NCBI GenBank assembly: GCA_965226915.1
Contig: CBDDEJ010000011.1
Location: 62,001-126,000, forward strand
Source: Io17-Chloro-G2 sp965226915
Lineage (GTDB): Bacteria; Chloroflexota; Dehalococcoidia; Lucifugimonadales; UBA3495
Direction of reading: 5' to 3'
Length of the DNA stretch: 64,000 bases
Shown: piece after piece, positions 35,466 to 46,214 of the stretch
Position numbering within the stretch: the first letter of the stretch is position 1
Layout: each line of letters opens with the position of its first letter
The notes under the pieces: generated by a model
Told to the model about the DNA's origin: nothing
The model's input: only the letters and a program-made list of their open reading frames with translations
Database searches by the model: none
Translations under genes and position numbers: made by a program

Positions 35466-37218
35466 CCGGGATTCCCCAGATCAAACCACCTTTCCTGGAT
35501 ATAGCTCCCGCGGGGATACCGCCAAATATAATCCCGCATTCCAAGAGCGTCAAATGCGGTCTGATGCGGCCTGATTCACTCAAAGTCCCCGCTTTCATAG
35601 GGCAACCACTGTACTGCCAAGCGTAAAAGCCCCAAACCGCTGGTCTACGCCCAAGTCTCGCCCTTGGGAAGCTCTTTTGCCCTGTGCGACCCCGTAACCG
35701 TAACCAATCCCGACGCTCCTAAAGTGGACTAGCCAGGAGCCAGCCTAAGCCGACCAATTCGTTCCAGTATCCCGCCTAGCATTTCCCGGCTCACCAGCAC
35801 CTCAGCAAGCTGAAACACCAGCCTTCCGGCATGGCGCACCAACCGTCCTCCAGTCTTGATCATCCTGGTCTGCAGACTGGTCAACGACCAGTGCTTCATT
35901 GCCTCCGGTAAGGCTAGCCTTCTCATGAAGTTACCCAAGTTGTAAGCCAGTACGAACAACTCCAGCCTGACCTGATTGGCCACGAACTTGTGGCAGGACA
36001 ACCTGGTCCAGTTCAGGGCGTACTTGCCTTCTTTTATCCATTGCTCCGCGGTGCCTCGGCCATTGTAAAAGCGGACTATCCTGATGTTTGGATAGCTCAG
36101 ATTGGTGACTATGAAGCCCACTCTGGGAAACAGTTCTCCCTGGCGCCACTCCACCTTAGAGACCACTCTCCGAGCAACGTTCCAGCTCTGGGCCTAGTAG
36201 ACGAAGTCATGATAGGAGACGATGGGCTTCGGGGAAAGCCGCTCCGTAGGCCGTATTAGCCGGGGCGCTATCTCCCGCTGCAGCACCTGGTTGGACCGCA
36301 GCCTGATGGCGTAGCCGATGTTTCTTGCTTCCAGATAATCGTATATCTCCGGCTTGGCGAAGGCGGCGTCAGCACGAAACAGCAGCCTGACCGCTGCTGT
36401 CAAATAACGCTCCACCACCGGATCAAGGACTTCTTGCCAATCATCGGCACTGGGGACGTTGCCTGACCGTAGCTTAGCTGCTTCACAATCCCCGAACTGG
36501 TTGAACAGAAAGAGAGGGTGATAGCAGACGCATTCAAAGTGGCCGTTATAGGCTGCTCCCTCCTGCTGGCCGTGCACTGGACTCTCGGAACTGTCCATAT
36601 CCAGGATTACTCGCCGGTGTAGGGTATGGGCCATAGCTCGTTCCACCCACTGGGTATTTATTCGTGCCAGCCCCTTCAGGTTGTCCTCTTGGGTCAGGAA
36701 CTCCGTCTCGAACCGGCCCATCTCACTGGTGCTGGCTCCTTTCCGCTCCGAGCCTTGCCATCCCACGATCACTCGCATGGCTGGGTCTTGGGAAAGGCGC
36801 ACTGCGTCATTGGTGTCGTCGTAGCCGGCCAAGCGGCTGTAGATCGACTGTCTTAGCAGCGGAACCAGGTGGTGAAGGATATTGCGTCCGGTACGGCTTT
36901 CCTGGAGGTAGTCCTCAGCGATTTCGGTAAGGCCCAAGGCATCATCAAACTCTCGAAAGGCAAGAAGGCCAGCGTTGGAGGTGATGGTTGAGCCGTGAAA
37001 TTCCAGGCGGACTTTGGGGTTGAATTGGAGCCGGAGAGGGGCATTTTCGCCGTCACCCATCAGGTGCCTCCATGATGCCTACGGCATCTTACTGCAAAGT
37101 GACATATCATGGAGTTATTATAGCTGGGAGCACGCAAAAAGGGCCCATAATTAGCCAATGGTTGAAAGACCATCGACGAATTACTGAGACAACTTTTTAG
37201 CCATATGGGAAATGTGGG
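35466..37218 (-). mobile_element. IS1380-family element, type B, copy 3
   Basis: A 1753-bp element flanked by a perfect 5-bp duplication CTTAC (35461-35465, 37219-37223). It lies in reverse orientation inside regulator 1. Of the four type B copies it is the only one whose transposase lacks the shared TGA, but it has the later TAG. Confidence 0.94.
35729..37060 (-). pseudogene. IS1380 transposase type B, copy 3, single TAG
   Basis: Open from ATG at 37060 through the place where the other copies have TGA (here YLTAAVRLLFRADAAFAKPEI), then stopped by TAG (complement of 36194-36196) after SYHDFVY. The remaining C-terminal part is open from GTG at 36166 to 35729. Otherwise the sequence is nearly identical to copies 2 and 4. 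Confidence 0.9.
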
Positions 37219-37605
37219 CTTACTCTGGTCCCGGCCGAATCCCACGAAGCGGGGCGCCTCCTCTCTCGCTATGGTGGGATCCTCGGGGTCGTGGAGGGTG
37301 ACTACGAAGGCGCTCAACAAGCCCTGGGCCGGGCAATGGACATCGCCCAGAGTGAGGAAGACGTGCCATTGGAGGTGCAGACCCTTACCCAGGCCGCTAA
37401 TGTGAGCGGACAATACCTCCAATGGCAAGAGAGCGTAGACAATGGACGTCGGGCCATCGAACTCGCTACCGGCGATGAAAACACCCTGGCTGACTTTTTT
37501 TCTCACTTTTGGACCGCCGGGGTAGACCGGGCCATCTTCGCATTGCCCTCGGCAGAGCGGGACACCGTGTTACCCATCATCGACGAGTGCGCCAAGCTGA
37601 TCTAA

Positions 37606-38191
37606 TCCGCGCCCCACTAAGTTTGAACGCCGTAACGAGGCCTAACAGTTCTCGCTGGCCACACCTTCTATCTTATCGTCATTGGCCGCGGGCGGGGTCA
37701 AATTGGACATCAGGGTATAACTAATACCCCGTCATGCTAGATCCTGATTACAGGGATGCGGCTGCGCGAGAGTCGCTGCTCCTACTTACGTCGTCAACTT
37801 CGCCTCGGCGTGGTGGCTAATCCATGAAAGCTTCGCCGTAGCCTATGCCGCAATCAAGAGCGCGAGACAGTGGACAGCGGTCAGGAACGCGTCGACCTTT
37901 CGGCAGGTCGGCAATCGACTCCCATCCGGCTGCTTCCCTCGCGGCATTGGTTAGTGCTAGGACTTCACTTACACCGACTCTGTTTGGGGTTGACCTTTTC
38001 GCGCTTAATTCGCTTATCGCGCAGTCCAGTGGTTGCCAGAAATCTTGCAGAACGCTGTTCGACGAACTCTGGCCACCACTCCAGGGACCCTCAAGGGTAT
38101 CGGCGTTTCAGTTTTGTGGTATTTAGCCAAATACTCACCTCGCAGGTGGGATAGTCTGGAATCCCTCCAGCCGCCAGACTCTACTAACCGC
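37606..38191. other. 586-bp gap between the two regulators
   Basis: No convincing gene. Short open frames (for example 37845-38126 and an extension of the next gene from 38033) lack family features. It probably contains decayed 3' sequence of regulator 1 and the promoter of regulator 2; no strong promoter match was found. Confidence 0.5.
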
Positions 38192-39787
38192 ATGGCAGAG
38201 GCATCGCCCCAACCAGAACGAAGTTCGTTGCGCCAATTACAGTCTGGAGGCATTTTCGTCGGGCGCCAGCGGGAGTTGGCGGAGCTCACTGCTGCCCTAG
38301 ACGATGCCATCGCCGGCCGCGGGCGGGTGGCTATGCTGGTGGGCGAGCCGGGCATCGGCAAGACCCGCACGGCCCAGGAGTTGGCTGCTCTCGCCGAAAC
38401 CCGGGGCGCCCAGGTCCTTTGGGGCCGGTGCTACGAGGAAACCGGAGCGCCGCCCTACAGGCCGTGGGTGCAGGCCATACGCGCCAACGTCCAACAAGCC
38501 GGCGCGCAACAACTCGCCGCGGAGATGGGGCCCGGCGCGGCCGACATCGCCGAGATCGTTCCTGATGTACGGGGTAAACTGCCGGACCTGGCAACGCCTA
38601 CGGCCCTGGAGCCAGGGCCCGCTCGTTTTCGCCTATTCGATTCCATCACCACCTTCCTGAAGAACGTCGCTCAACGTCAACCCCTCGTGCTGGTGCTGGA
38701 CGACCTCCACTGGGCCGACCGGTCGTCCTTGCTGCTTCTGGAGGTCCTGGCTCAAGAAATTGGCAACAGCCCCTTGTTGCTGCTCGGCGCCCACCGGGAC
38801 GTAGAGCTTTCCCGAGGCCATCCGCTGTCGCAGACTCTGGGCGCCTTGGTCCGGGAGCAACTTTTCCGCAGGGTGCAACTGGATGGCCTGACCAGGCAAG
38901 AGGTGGGGGAGCTGGTCAAAGGCAGCGCGGGACTAACCTTGACCCCCCAAGCCGCGGAAGCGGTGCATAGCCGCACCGATGGCAATCCATTTTTTGTCGG
39001 AGAAGTAACGCGCCATGTCACTCCCGAGGACATCACCCAAGGTGGAGATTGGGCCAGCATCATCCCCGAAGGTGTCCGCGACGCCATTGGCAGGCGCCTC
39101 AACCGGCTGTCTGAGCAATGCAATCAGATGTTGACCACCGCATCCATCATTGGGCGGGAATTCGATTTCCGGTTGCTGATTATTCTGAGCGGCGGAGTGT
39201 CAGAGGACCAGTTGCTCCAGGCGGTCGACGAGGCAGCGTCAGGCCATTTGATTGAGGAGGTGTCCGGCCAGGCAAAGCGCTTCCAGTTCAGCCACGCTCT
39301 CATTCAGCAGACCCTGGCCGAGGAGTTGACCACCACGCGAAGAGTGCGGTTGCACGCGCGGATCGCGGAGGCTCTGGAACAACTGTACGGCGATGATGCG
39401 GAGGTCCACGCCGCCGAGCTGGCCCATCATTTCGCCGAGGCCCAGACAACAACCGGAGTCGCCAAACTCGTCCGATACTCCCTAATGGCCGGCGAGCAGG
39501 CGCTGGCCGGCTACGCATGGGATGAAGCGCTTGCTCATTTTGAAAGGGGATTGTTCGCCCGGGACGTTGCGGTGTCCGGATCGGAGGCCGCTTCCGATGA
39601 CCAGACCGCAGCACTACTCTTTGGGTTGGGCCGGGCTCGCGTGGCTACCACCCCACCGCTGCACCCACTCCAGGACGCGTTGGACCCCCTCCGAAGAGCT
39701 TTAGCCCGAATCCACCGATAGAGGGCGTGTCGCGACAGGGCGGATAGGGAAGGAAGTGCTCCTCTGAATCTGGGATAATGGTTTTAT

Positions 39788-41538
39788 CCCACATTTCCCA
39801 TATGGCTAAAAAGTTGTCTCAGTAATTCGTCGATGTCTTTCAACCATTGGCTAATTATGGGCCTTTTTGCGTGTTCCCGGCTATAATAACTCCATGATAT
39901 GTCACTTTGCAGTAAGATGCCGTAGGCATCATGGAGGCACCTGATGGGTGACGGCGAAAATGCCTCTCTCCGGCTCCAATTCAACCCCAAAGTCCGCCTG
40001 GAATTTCACGGCTCAACCATCACCTCCGACGCTGGTCTTCTTGCCTTTCGAGAGTTTGATGATGCCTTGGGCCTTACCGAAATCGCTGAGGACTACCTCC
40101 AGGAAAGCCGTACCGGACGCAATATCCTTCACCACCTGGTTCCGCTGCTAAGACAGTCGATCTACAGCCGCTTGGCCGGCTACGACGACACCAATGACGC
40201 AGTGCGCCTTTCCCAAGACCCAGCCATGCGAGTGATCGTGGGATGGCAAGGCTCGGAGCGGAAAGGAGCCAGCACCAGTGAGATGGGCCGGTTCGAGACG
40301 GAGTTCCTGACCCAAGAGGACAACCTGAAGGGGCTGGCACGAATAAATACCCAGTGGGTGGAACGAGCTATGGCCCATACCCTACACCGGCGAGTAATCC
40401 TGGATATGGACAGTTCCGAGAGTCCAGTGCACGGCCAGCAGGAGGGAGCAGCCTATAACGGCCACTTTGAATGCGTCTGCTATCACCCTCTCTTTCTGTT
40501 CAACCAGTTCGGGGATTGTGAAGCAGCTAAGCTACGGTCAGGCAACGTCCCCAGTGCCGATGATTGGCAAGAAGTCCTTGATCCGGTGGTGGAGCGTTAT
40601 TTGACAGCAGCCTGACTGCTGCTGTTTCGTGCTGACGCCGCCTTCGCCAAGCCGGAGATATACGATTATCTGGAAGCAAGAAACATCGGCTACGCCATCA
40701 GGCTGCGGTCCAACCAGGTGCTGCAGCGGGAGATAGCGCCCCGGCTGATACGGCCTACGGAGTGGCTTTCCCCGAAGCCCATCGTCTCCTATCATGACTT
40801 CGTCTACCAGGCCCAGAGCTGGAACGTTGCTCGGAGAGTGGTCTCTAAGGTGGAGTGGCGCCAGGGAGAACTGTTTCCCAGAGTGGGCTTCATAGTCACC
40901 AATCTGAGCTATCCAAACATCGGGATAGTCCGCTTTTACAATGGCCGAGGCACCGCGGAGCAATGGATAAAAGAAGGCAAGTACGCCCTGAACTGGACCA
41001 GGTTGTCCTGCCACAAGTTCGTGGCCAATCAGGTCAGGCTGGAGTTGTTCGTACTGGCTTACAACTTGGGCAACTTCATGAGAAGGCTAGCCTTACCGGA
41101 GGCAATGAAGCACTGGTCGTTGACCAGTCTGCAGACCAGGATGATCAAGACTGGAGGACGGTTGGTGCGCCATGCCGGAAGGCTGGTGTTTCAGCTTGCT
41201 GAGGTGCTGGTGAGCCGGGAAATGCTAGGCGGGATACTGGAACGAATTGGTCGGCTTAGGCTGGCTCCTGGCTAGTCCACTTTAGGAGCGTCGGGATTGG
41301 TTACGGTTACGGGGTCGCACAGGGCAAAAGAGCTTCCCAAGGGGGAGACTTGGGCGTAGACCAGCGGTTTGGGGCTTTTACGCTTGGCAGTACAGTGGTT
41401 GCCCAATGAAAGCGGGGACTTTGAGTGAATCAGGCCGCATCAGACCGCATTTGACGCCCTTGGAATGCGGGATTATATTTGGCGGTATCCCCGCGGGAGC
41501 TATATCCAGGAAAGGTGGTTTGATCTGGGGAATCCCGG
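39788..41538 (+). mobile_element. IS1380-family element, type B, copy 4 (nested in type A)
   Basis: A 1751-bp complete copy, flanked by TTTAT (39783-39787 and 41539-41543), a perfect 5-bp duplication of type A sequence. Nesting shows it arrived after the type A element. Confidence 0.95.
39944..41275 (+). pseudogene. IS1380 transposase type B, copy 4, single in-frame TGA
   Basis: As copy 2: one TGA at 40613-40615 after YLTAA, otherwise open over 443 codons, with Gln at the TAG site of copies 1 and 3. It differs from copy 2 by only a few residues (for example AS for AP near the start, HRRV for HWRV). Confidence 0.88.
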
Positions 41539-41580
41539 TTTATAACAGAAAACCGACCAGAAACAAGGAGCACCCAATAG

Positions 41581-42906
41581 ATGCGACCACGCAACCACCT
41601 CGACCGCATCCACATCTCCTTCGACGACCACCGCCTGGTCAACAATGCCGGCCTGCTCCTTCCCGCCACCTTGGCCTTGCACCTCGGCCTTTCCCAACTG
41701 GTTGACCGGCGCCTGGACCTGGGCCGGGCCCCAGGCCGAGCCAACACCGGTGACAAGATGATGACGCTGGTGGCATCTGCGTTGGCGGGCGGCGACTGCA
41801 TCGACGACGCCGATGCGCTGCGCGCCGGCGGGACAGCCTGCACCCTGGGCAGTGTGCTCAAGGCGCCCTCCACCCTGGGCGCCTTCCTGCGCAGCTTTCG
41901 CTGGGGCCACGTCCGCCAACTGGACCGGGTGAGCCGCGAGTTGCTGGCCCGGGCCTGGCAGGCCGGAGCCGGACCCGGCGACGCACCATTTACCATCGAC
42001 CTTGATTCGACGATCTGCGAGACCTACGGACTGGCCAAGGAGGGCGCCCGCCACCACGGCTACACCGGCGCCCGGGGCTATCACCCGCTGTTGGCCGTCG
42101 CCGCCGGCGCCGGCGACGTGCTGATGTCCCGGCTGCGCGAGGGCCGCGCCAACACCGCCCGCGGGGCCGCCCACTTCCTGCGGGAGACGGTGGGGCGGGT
42201 GCGCTACGCTGGCGCCAGCGGGCAGATCACCCTGCGGGCCGACAGCGGCTTCTATACCCACGCCGTGGTCGCCGTCTGCCGCAAGCTGGACGTGCGCTTC
42301 TCCATCACCATCCGCCAGCACAAAAGCCTGCGCAATCTCATCGAGGCCATACCCGAAGCTGCCTGGACGCCGATTCCCTACTGGATGGACGGCGCCGCCG
42401 CTGTGGCCGAGACGACTTATACCCCCTTCCAGAGTGAGCCGGACGCCGCGCCGGTGCGGCTCATCGTCCGGCGGGTGCAGCCGACCCCCGGTTCCCAACT
42501 GGCCCTCTTCGCCACCTACAGTTATCACGGCTTCATCACCGACCGGGACGGAGAGACCCTGGAACTGGAGGCCGACCACCGCCGCCACGCCGAGATCGAG
42601 AATGCGATACGCAACCTCAAGTACGGCGTCGGGTTGAACCACATGCCGTCCGGCCGCTTCGCCGCCAACGGCGCCTGGCTGGCCGTCCAGGTGATGGCCC
42701 ACAACCTGGCCCGCTGGACCGCGCGCATCGGCCTGGGCGAGCAGATCGTGACCACCAAGACCCTCAGGCGACGGTTCTTCTCCCTGGCCGGACGGCTCAC
42801 CCGCTCGGCGCGCCGCCTCACCCTGCATCTGCCCCAGCGCTGGCCTTGGGAAACCCAGTTCAGTCGCGCCCTGGCCCGGCTGCGCGCCCTGCCACTCCCA
42901 GCCTGA
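41581..42906 (+). CDS. IS1380-family transposase (type A, copy 2)
   Basis: A 441-residue open frame identical in layout to the copy at 1108, with at least two substitutions (RNLKYG for RDLKYG near residue 345, MAHNLARW for MSHNLARW). Asp-to-Asn at RNLKYG lies beside the presumed catalytic Glu helix and might matter. Its AAGGAG ribosome-binding site remains, but sequence 5' of TTTAT is now the right end of type B copy 4. Confidence 0.9.
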   Translation: MRPRNHLDRIHISFDDHRLVNNAGLLLPATLALHLGLSQLVDRRLDLGRAPGRANTGDKMMTLVASALAGGDCIDDADALRAGGTACTLGSVLKAPSTLGAFLRSFRWGHVRQLDRVSRELLARAWQAGAGPGDAPFTIDLDSTICETYGLAKEGARHHGYTGARGYHPLLAVAAGAGDVLMSRLREGRANTARGAAHFLRETVGRVRYAGASGQITLRADSGFYTHAVVAVCRKLDVRFSITIRQHKSLRNLIEAIPEAAWTPIPYWMDGAAAVAETTYTPFQSEPDAAPVRLIVRRVQPTPGSQLALFATYSYHGFITDRDGETLELEADHRRHAEIENAIRNLKYGVGLNHMPSGRFAANGAWLAVQVMAHNLARWTARIGLGEQIVTTKTLRRRFFSLAGRLTRSARRLTLHLPQRWPWETQFSRALARLRALPLPA

Positions 42907-44907
42907 CGACCCGTCTGCAACTGACCCGCCATCCGGCCAACTGAACGTCCCGGCAAACTCGCGCCAGTCCCGGTCCGCGAGCGCCTCTTCCCGTGTCCTA
43001 TCCCGCCATCTCGCTCAGCACAGCCACTGCAGACCGCCATCGGCGCCCCCAAAAGCGCCTGCGACCGCCCGCCAACCTCCCGTCTACCCAAATTCGAGCC
43101 CGGATCATCGCGCCTGCAACTCCCTCCCCCCTCTTCCGCTGTCCTCACGCCCTCCATCCGGGTCCATCGGTGGATTCGGATTTAGACTATTACGCTGCCG
43201 CCGGGGATGTGGAGCATGCCGTGGCGATAGCCGAGTTTCCTTACTTTCCCCGATTCGGCCATAGCTATGGAGGTTCCCAGCTTGTGGCCCGGGCCCTAGC
43301 CCTGGTCCCACCGGCCTCCCACGCCGCGGGCCGCCTCCTCTTCCGGTACGGGCACATCTTGGGATCCGAGGAAGGCGATGTGGCCGGCGCCCGTGAAGCC
43401 ATCGAGCGGGCATTGACCATAGCTCAGCAAGAAGGTGACGAAGCCTTGGAAATGAGAATACTGGCCGACGGGGCCAGGTTAGACCGGATCGGGCTGCGCA
43501 TAGAGGAAAGCTTGAGGAAAAGCCAGCGCGCCGCCGAGTTGGCCGTCCGTTTGCAAGACCTCCGCACCGAGGCCAATGCAAGTTTCGAAGCCGCATCAGC
43601 CCTCCAGATGTTGGGTGACCTGGAGGGGCATGAGAAACATGCCACGGCGATGCTTGATGCCGCGGAGCGGCTACGTGACCGCACCTTGCTGACTCTGGCA
43701 CTTATGAGCAACGCGGCCGGATCCCGAAGAAGGGGTGACTTCCGGGCGGCTCGGCAACATACCCAACGTGGCTTAGAAGTGTCGGTTCAAGACTCTCGCC
43801 ACCTCGCCGCACTGGCGGAAATTGAGTGCCAGGTTGGTGACTTCGGCCAAGGGGAGCGAGTTTTGGACAGGTTGGTGGAGGCTATGCGCGCCTCTCCTCC
43901 GGGCCCTACGCTCCAATATCAATACTCGGCTATCATTATTCCGCTTGTAGCACACACTACCGGCTCCGCCTCAAAGTTTGACGCCGCCGAAGAGGCGGCG
44001 GAGGTCATTCTCCAAGACCCATCCTCAAACGCCCCGGTTGTGCAGGCGAACAGGGTCGGCCTGGCGTTCATGGCTGTTTCGCGGCGGGATGCCGATGCTG
44101 CGGCAGAGCAATACCGCCTGCTGGCGTCGACGACTTGGACGGTGACGATCATCTTCTGGGTTCATCGTGACCGGATCATGGGACTGCTGGCCCAGACCAT
44201 GGGAGACCTGGAACGTGCGGTGGCCCACTTTGAGGTTGCGACGGCTTTCTATCGCGGGGGCGGCTACCGGCCTGAGTCCGCCTGGACCGGCCAAGAGTAC
44301 GCCGGCGCTTTGCTTCAACGCAATGGCCCTGGCGACCATGAGCAAGCCATGTCCCTGTTGGAACAGGCGCTGGCCATTGCCGAAGAACTGGTCATGCCGC
44401 CACTACTACTAGAGCGGATCGTCGCCCTTCAGGAGAAGGCGGAGTCGCTACCAGTCACTATCCCTGCCTACCCCGACGGCCTGACCCAGCGAGAGGTGGA
44501 GGTGCTCCGCCTCATCGCCGACGGCAAGAGCAACCGCGAAATCTCCGAAGAGCTTGTAATCACCATCAACACCGTCTTCCGCCACGTGAGCAACATTTTC
44601 ACCAAGATCGACGCCGCTAACCGGGTGGAGGCGGCCAGCTACGCCACCCGGCACGGACTGGTCCAAGAATAGACTCCCGCCTCCGAATTTTTAACTTAGC
44701 TCTTTAGCCGCACCTCTTTTCCCGGGTTACAACCACCGCTCCTGTTCTTCCTCCCAGCCTCGTAATTACGTGGCATGGCTAATTACTGTTAGTGCTTCGG
44801 GCTAACCGTCTGATTTCTCGTTTCTCAAGATTACAGATTTCAGCGATGTCTCTTTTTCTCACCCCGGCTACCATCGTTTCAGAACGAGTTAACCAACGGA
44901 GGACGAC

Positions 44908-45891
44908 ATGAGCGCATCAGTACATACCAGCAGCCAAACCGGAACCATGACAGAGAAAAGCATCGAGATTACGGAGGGCCGAGAAATGAGCGCATCAGTG
45001 ATTCAAGGCCAGAACAAGATCCAGAAAGTCTACGGGGAAATCTTGAAGATCGAGAAGGAAATTGAAATGAGAATCTTTACAGAAATAACAAAAGTGAGGG
45101 CGCGGATATCCGAAGCCCTGACGATCAATACTCCGGCGAAAATCCTTGGCGGGTTGGCCATAGGCACCCTGCTGATGGCGTCGACGGCGCTGCCCATCGG
45201 AACAGTTCACGCCGACGATCCGGCCAGTCCACTTGTAGCCGCTGCAATCGACCACACAGCCGAGTTCGAAGATCTGGAAGCTCTGGTCACCGCCGGGTCC
45301 ACCCCCTCTGTCATCGACTACATGGACGAGTTTGGAGACCTCGAACAGGGCCTGGTCGCCGCAAGGTCCACCTCCTCTGGGGCCGACTACATGGACGAGT
45401 TTGGAGACCTCGAACAGGGCCTGGTCGCCGCAAGGTCCACCTCCTCTGGGGCCGACTACATGGACGAGTTAGGAGACCTCGAACACGGCCCGGTCGCCGC
45501 AAGGTCCGCCTCCTCTGGGACCGACTACATCGACGAGTTTGGAGACCTCGAACAGGGCCTGGTCGCCGAAAGGTCCACCTCCTCTGGGGCCGACTACATG
45601 GACGAGTTTGGAGACCTCGAACAGGGCCCGGTCGCCGCAGGTCCACCTCCTCTGGGGCCGACTACATGGACGAGTTCGGAGACCTCGAACGCGGCCCGGT
45701 CGCCGCAAGGTCCACCTCCTCTGGGACCGACTACATGGACGAGTTCGGAGACCTTGAACGCGGCCCGGTCGCCGCCGGGTCCACCTCCGCTGCAATCGAC
45801 CACACAGCCGAGTTCGAAGATTTGGAAGGCCTGGTCACCGCCGGGTACACCTCCTCTGGAGCCGACTAAATCGACGAGTTCGGAAATTTAG
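44908..45891 (+). CDS. Tandem-repeat protein with signal/anchor segment; frame changes within the repeats
   Basis: Not a known family. Residues 1-75 are helical and charged; residues 76-105 (ILGGLAIGTLLMASTALPIGTVHADDP) form a membrane or signal segment with a possible cleavage at VHA-DDP. Then come 69-bp (23-residue) repeats of the form STSSGADYMDEFGDLEQGLVAAR, starting at 45322, 45391, 45460, 45529, 45598, 45666 and 45735. Deletion of one A near 45637 shifts the frame, so from there the protein reads Pro-rich PPPLGPTTWTSSET repeats to 45891. In the original frame the acidic repeats would go on to 45869. GGAGG precedes ATG 44908. ATG 45067 would give a more usual signal peptide. Probably exported. 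Confidence 0.7.
   Translation: MSASVHTSSQTGTMTEKSIEITEGREMSASVIQGQNKIQKVYGEILKIEKEIEMRIFTEITKVRARISEALTINTPAKILGGLAIGTLLMASTALPIGTVHADDPASPLVAAAIDHTAEFEDLEALVTAGSTPSVIDYMDEFGDLEQGLVAARSTSSGADYMDEFGDLEQGLVAARSTSSGADYMDELGDLEHGPVAARSASSGTDYIDEFGDLEQGLVAERSTSSGADYMDEFGDLEQGPVAAGPPPLGPTTWTSSETSNAARSPQGPPPLGPTTWTSSETLNAARSPPGPPPLQSTTQPSSKIWKAWSPPGTPPLEPTKSTSSEI
45253..45840 (+). repeat. 69-bp tandem repeat array with matching end units
   Basis: Seven full units with a 69-bp period, except a 68-bp step between 45598 and 45666. The first and last partial units are alike (AAIDHTAEFEDLE(A/G)LVTAG in both), so the array has a symmetric design. Confidence 0.92.
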
Positions 45892-45945
45892 AGATGATTT
45901 AGACAGTAATGCTCTCCTACAGATGCGCGTAGGGGAACAATCCAG

Positions 45946-45981
45946 GGCCGCGGGAAATGTACCCCGCGGCCTTTTTCTTTT
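45946..45981 (+). terminator. Rho-independent terminator after the repeat gene
   Basis: A 9-bp G/C stem (45946-45954 with 45963-45971), an 8-base loop and then TTTTTCTTTT. It is the clearest intrinsic terminator in the window and ends the repeat-protein transcript. Confidence 0.9.
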
Positions 45982-46214
45982 GAGGCAAGCCGATTGATTC
46001 CGCGGAGGCGCCGCGCAACCCGGAGCCGGCGTTGTCGGCGATTTGGACCACTGACTCCCAATGAGTCGGGATCCAGGCCGGCAGCCGGTCAAACCGCCAC
46101 AGAACATCGCTGGACCCTTTCCTCCCCTTCCCTCTATACTGACCGGAATGATCTGATTCCCGGTCTTGCACCGGAAATCCTCGGTCGAATACCCATTCAC
46201 GTGGAGGATCGCCG

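Larger units (their letters stand above)
33830..37605 (+). pseudogene. AAA/tetratricopeptide transcriptional regulator 1, frameshifted and IS-interrupted
   Basis: A relative of the regulator at 38192. The N-terminal ATPase reads FVGRQQEMAELQGALDDALAG, Walker A GEPGIGKTRT, Walker B LMLVLDDLHWADRSSLLLLEFL, then HTEGNPFFMTEVIRLL and IGQRLNRLSELCNQVLTTASIIGREFDF. A frameshift near 34912-34925 turns YQFSHALIQ out of frame. After it LVRYSLLAGEQALAAYAYEEALAHFERGL continues to 35465, where IS1380 type B copy 3 is inserted (CTTAC duplicated). Beyond the element the frame resumes with LVPAESHEAGRLLSRYGGILG and ends in TAA at 37603 without the LuxR helix-turn-helix, so the 3' end is also lost. MalT/AAA_16-type regulators normally exceed 900 residues. 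Confidence 0.87.
39705..43180 (+). mobile_element. IS1380-family element, type A, copy 2 (split by type B copy 4)
   Basis: The two parts 39705-39787 and 41544-43180 together equal one complete type A element. TTTAG flanks the whole (39700-39704, 43181-43185), a perfect 5-bp duplication. Type B copy 4 sits in its untranslated left part, so the transposase gene itself is intact but separated from its own promoter region. Confidence 0.94.
38192..44672 (+). pseudogene. AAA/LuxR-type transcriptional regulator 2, interrupted by nested IS elements
   Basis: The two halves, 38192-39704 and 43181-44672, join in frame across a TTTAG duplication to LRRALDYYAAAGDVEHAVAIAEF. The product would be about 1000 residues: ATPase (FVGRQRELAELTAALDDAIAG, Walker A GEPGIGKTRT, Walker B LVLVLDDLHWADRSSLLLLEVL, HSRTDGNPFFVGEV), a helical repeat region, and a C-terminal LuxR helix-turn-helix (GLTQREVEVLRLIADGKSNREISEELVITINTVFRHVSNIFTKI). 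LuxR/MalT-type large activators bind DNA through this last domain and use ATP as a switch. The insert is IS1380 type A copy 2, itself split by type B copy 4. No other lesion was seen, so the break may be recent. Start ATG 38192 matches the paralog. Confidence 0.9.

Noticed and set aside
37219..39704. A composite transposon formed by type B copies 3 and 4
   Set aside because: The two copies have their own different target duplications (CTTAC and TTTAT), so each inserted separately.
42993..44672. A 559-residue gene starting inside the IS1380 tail
   Set aside because: The first 60 residues are IS sequence; the rest is the 3' half of the regulator starting at 38192.
45311..45803. Arg-rich open frames antisense to the 69-bp repeat array
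   Set aside because: They arise from the third frame of the repeat and have no start signals.
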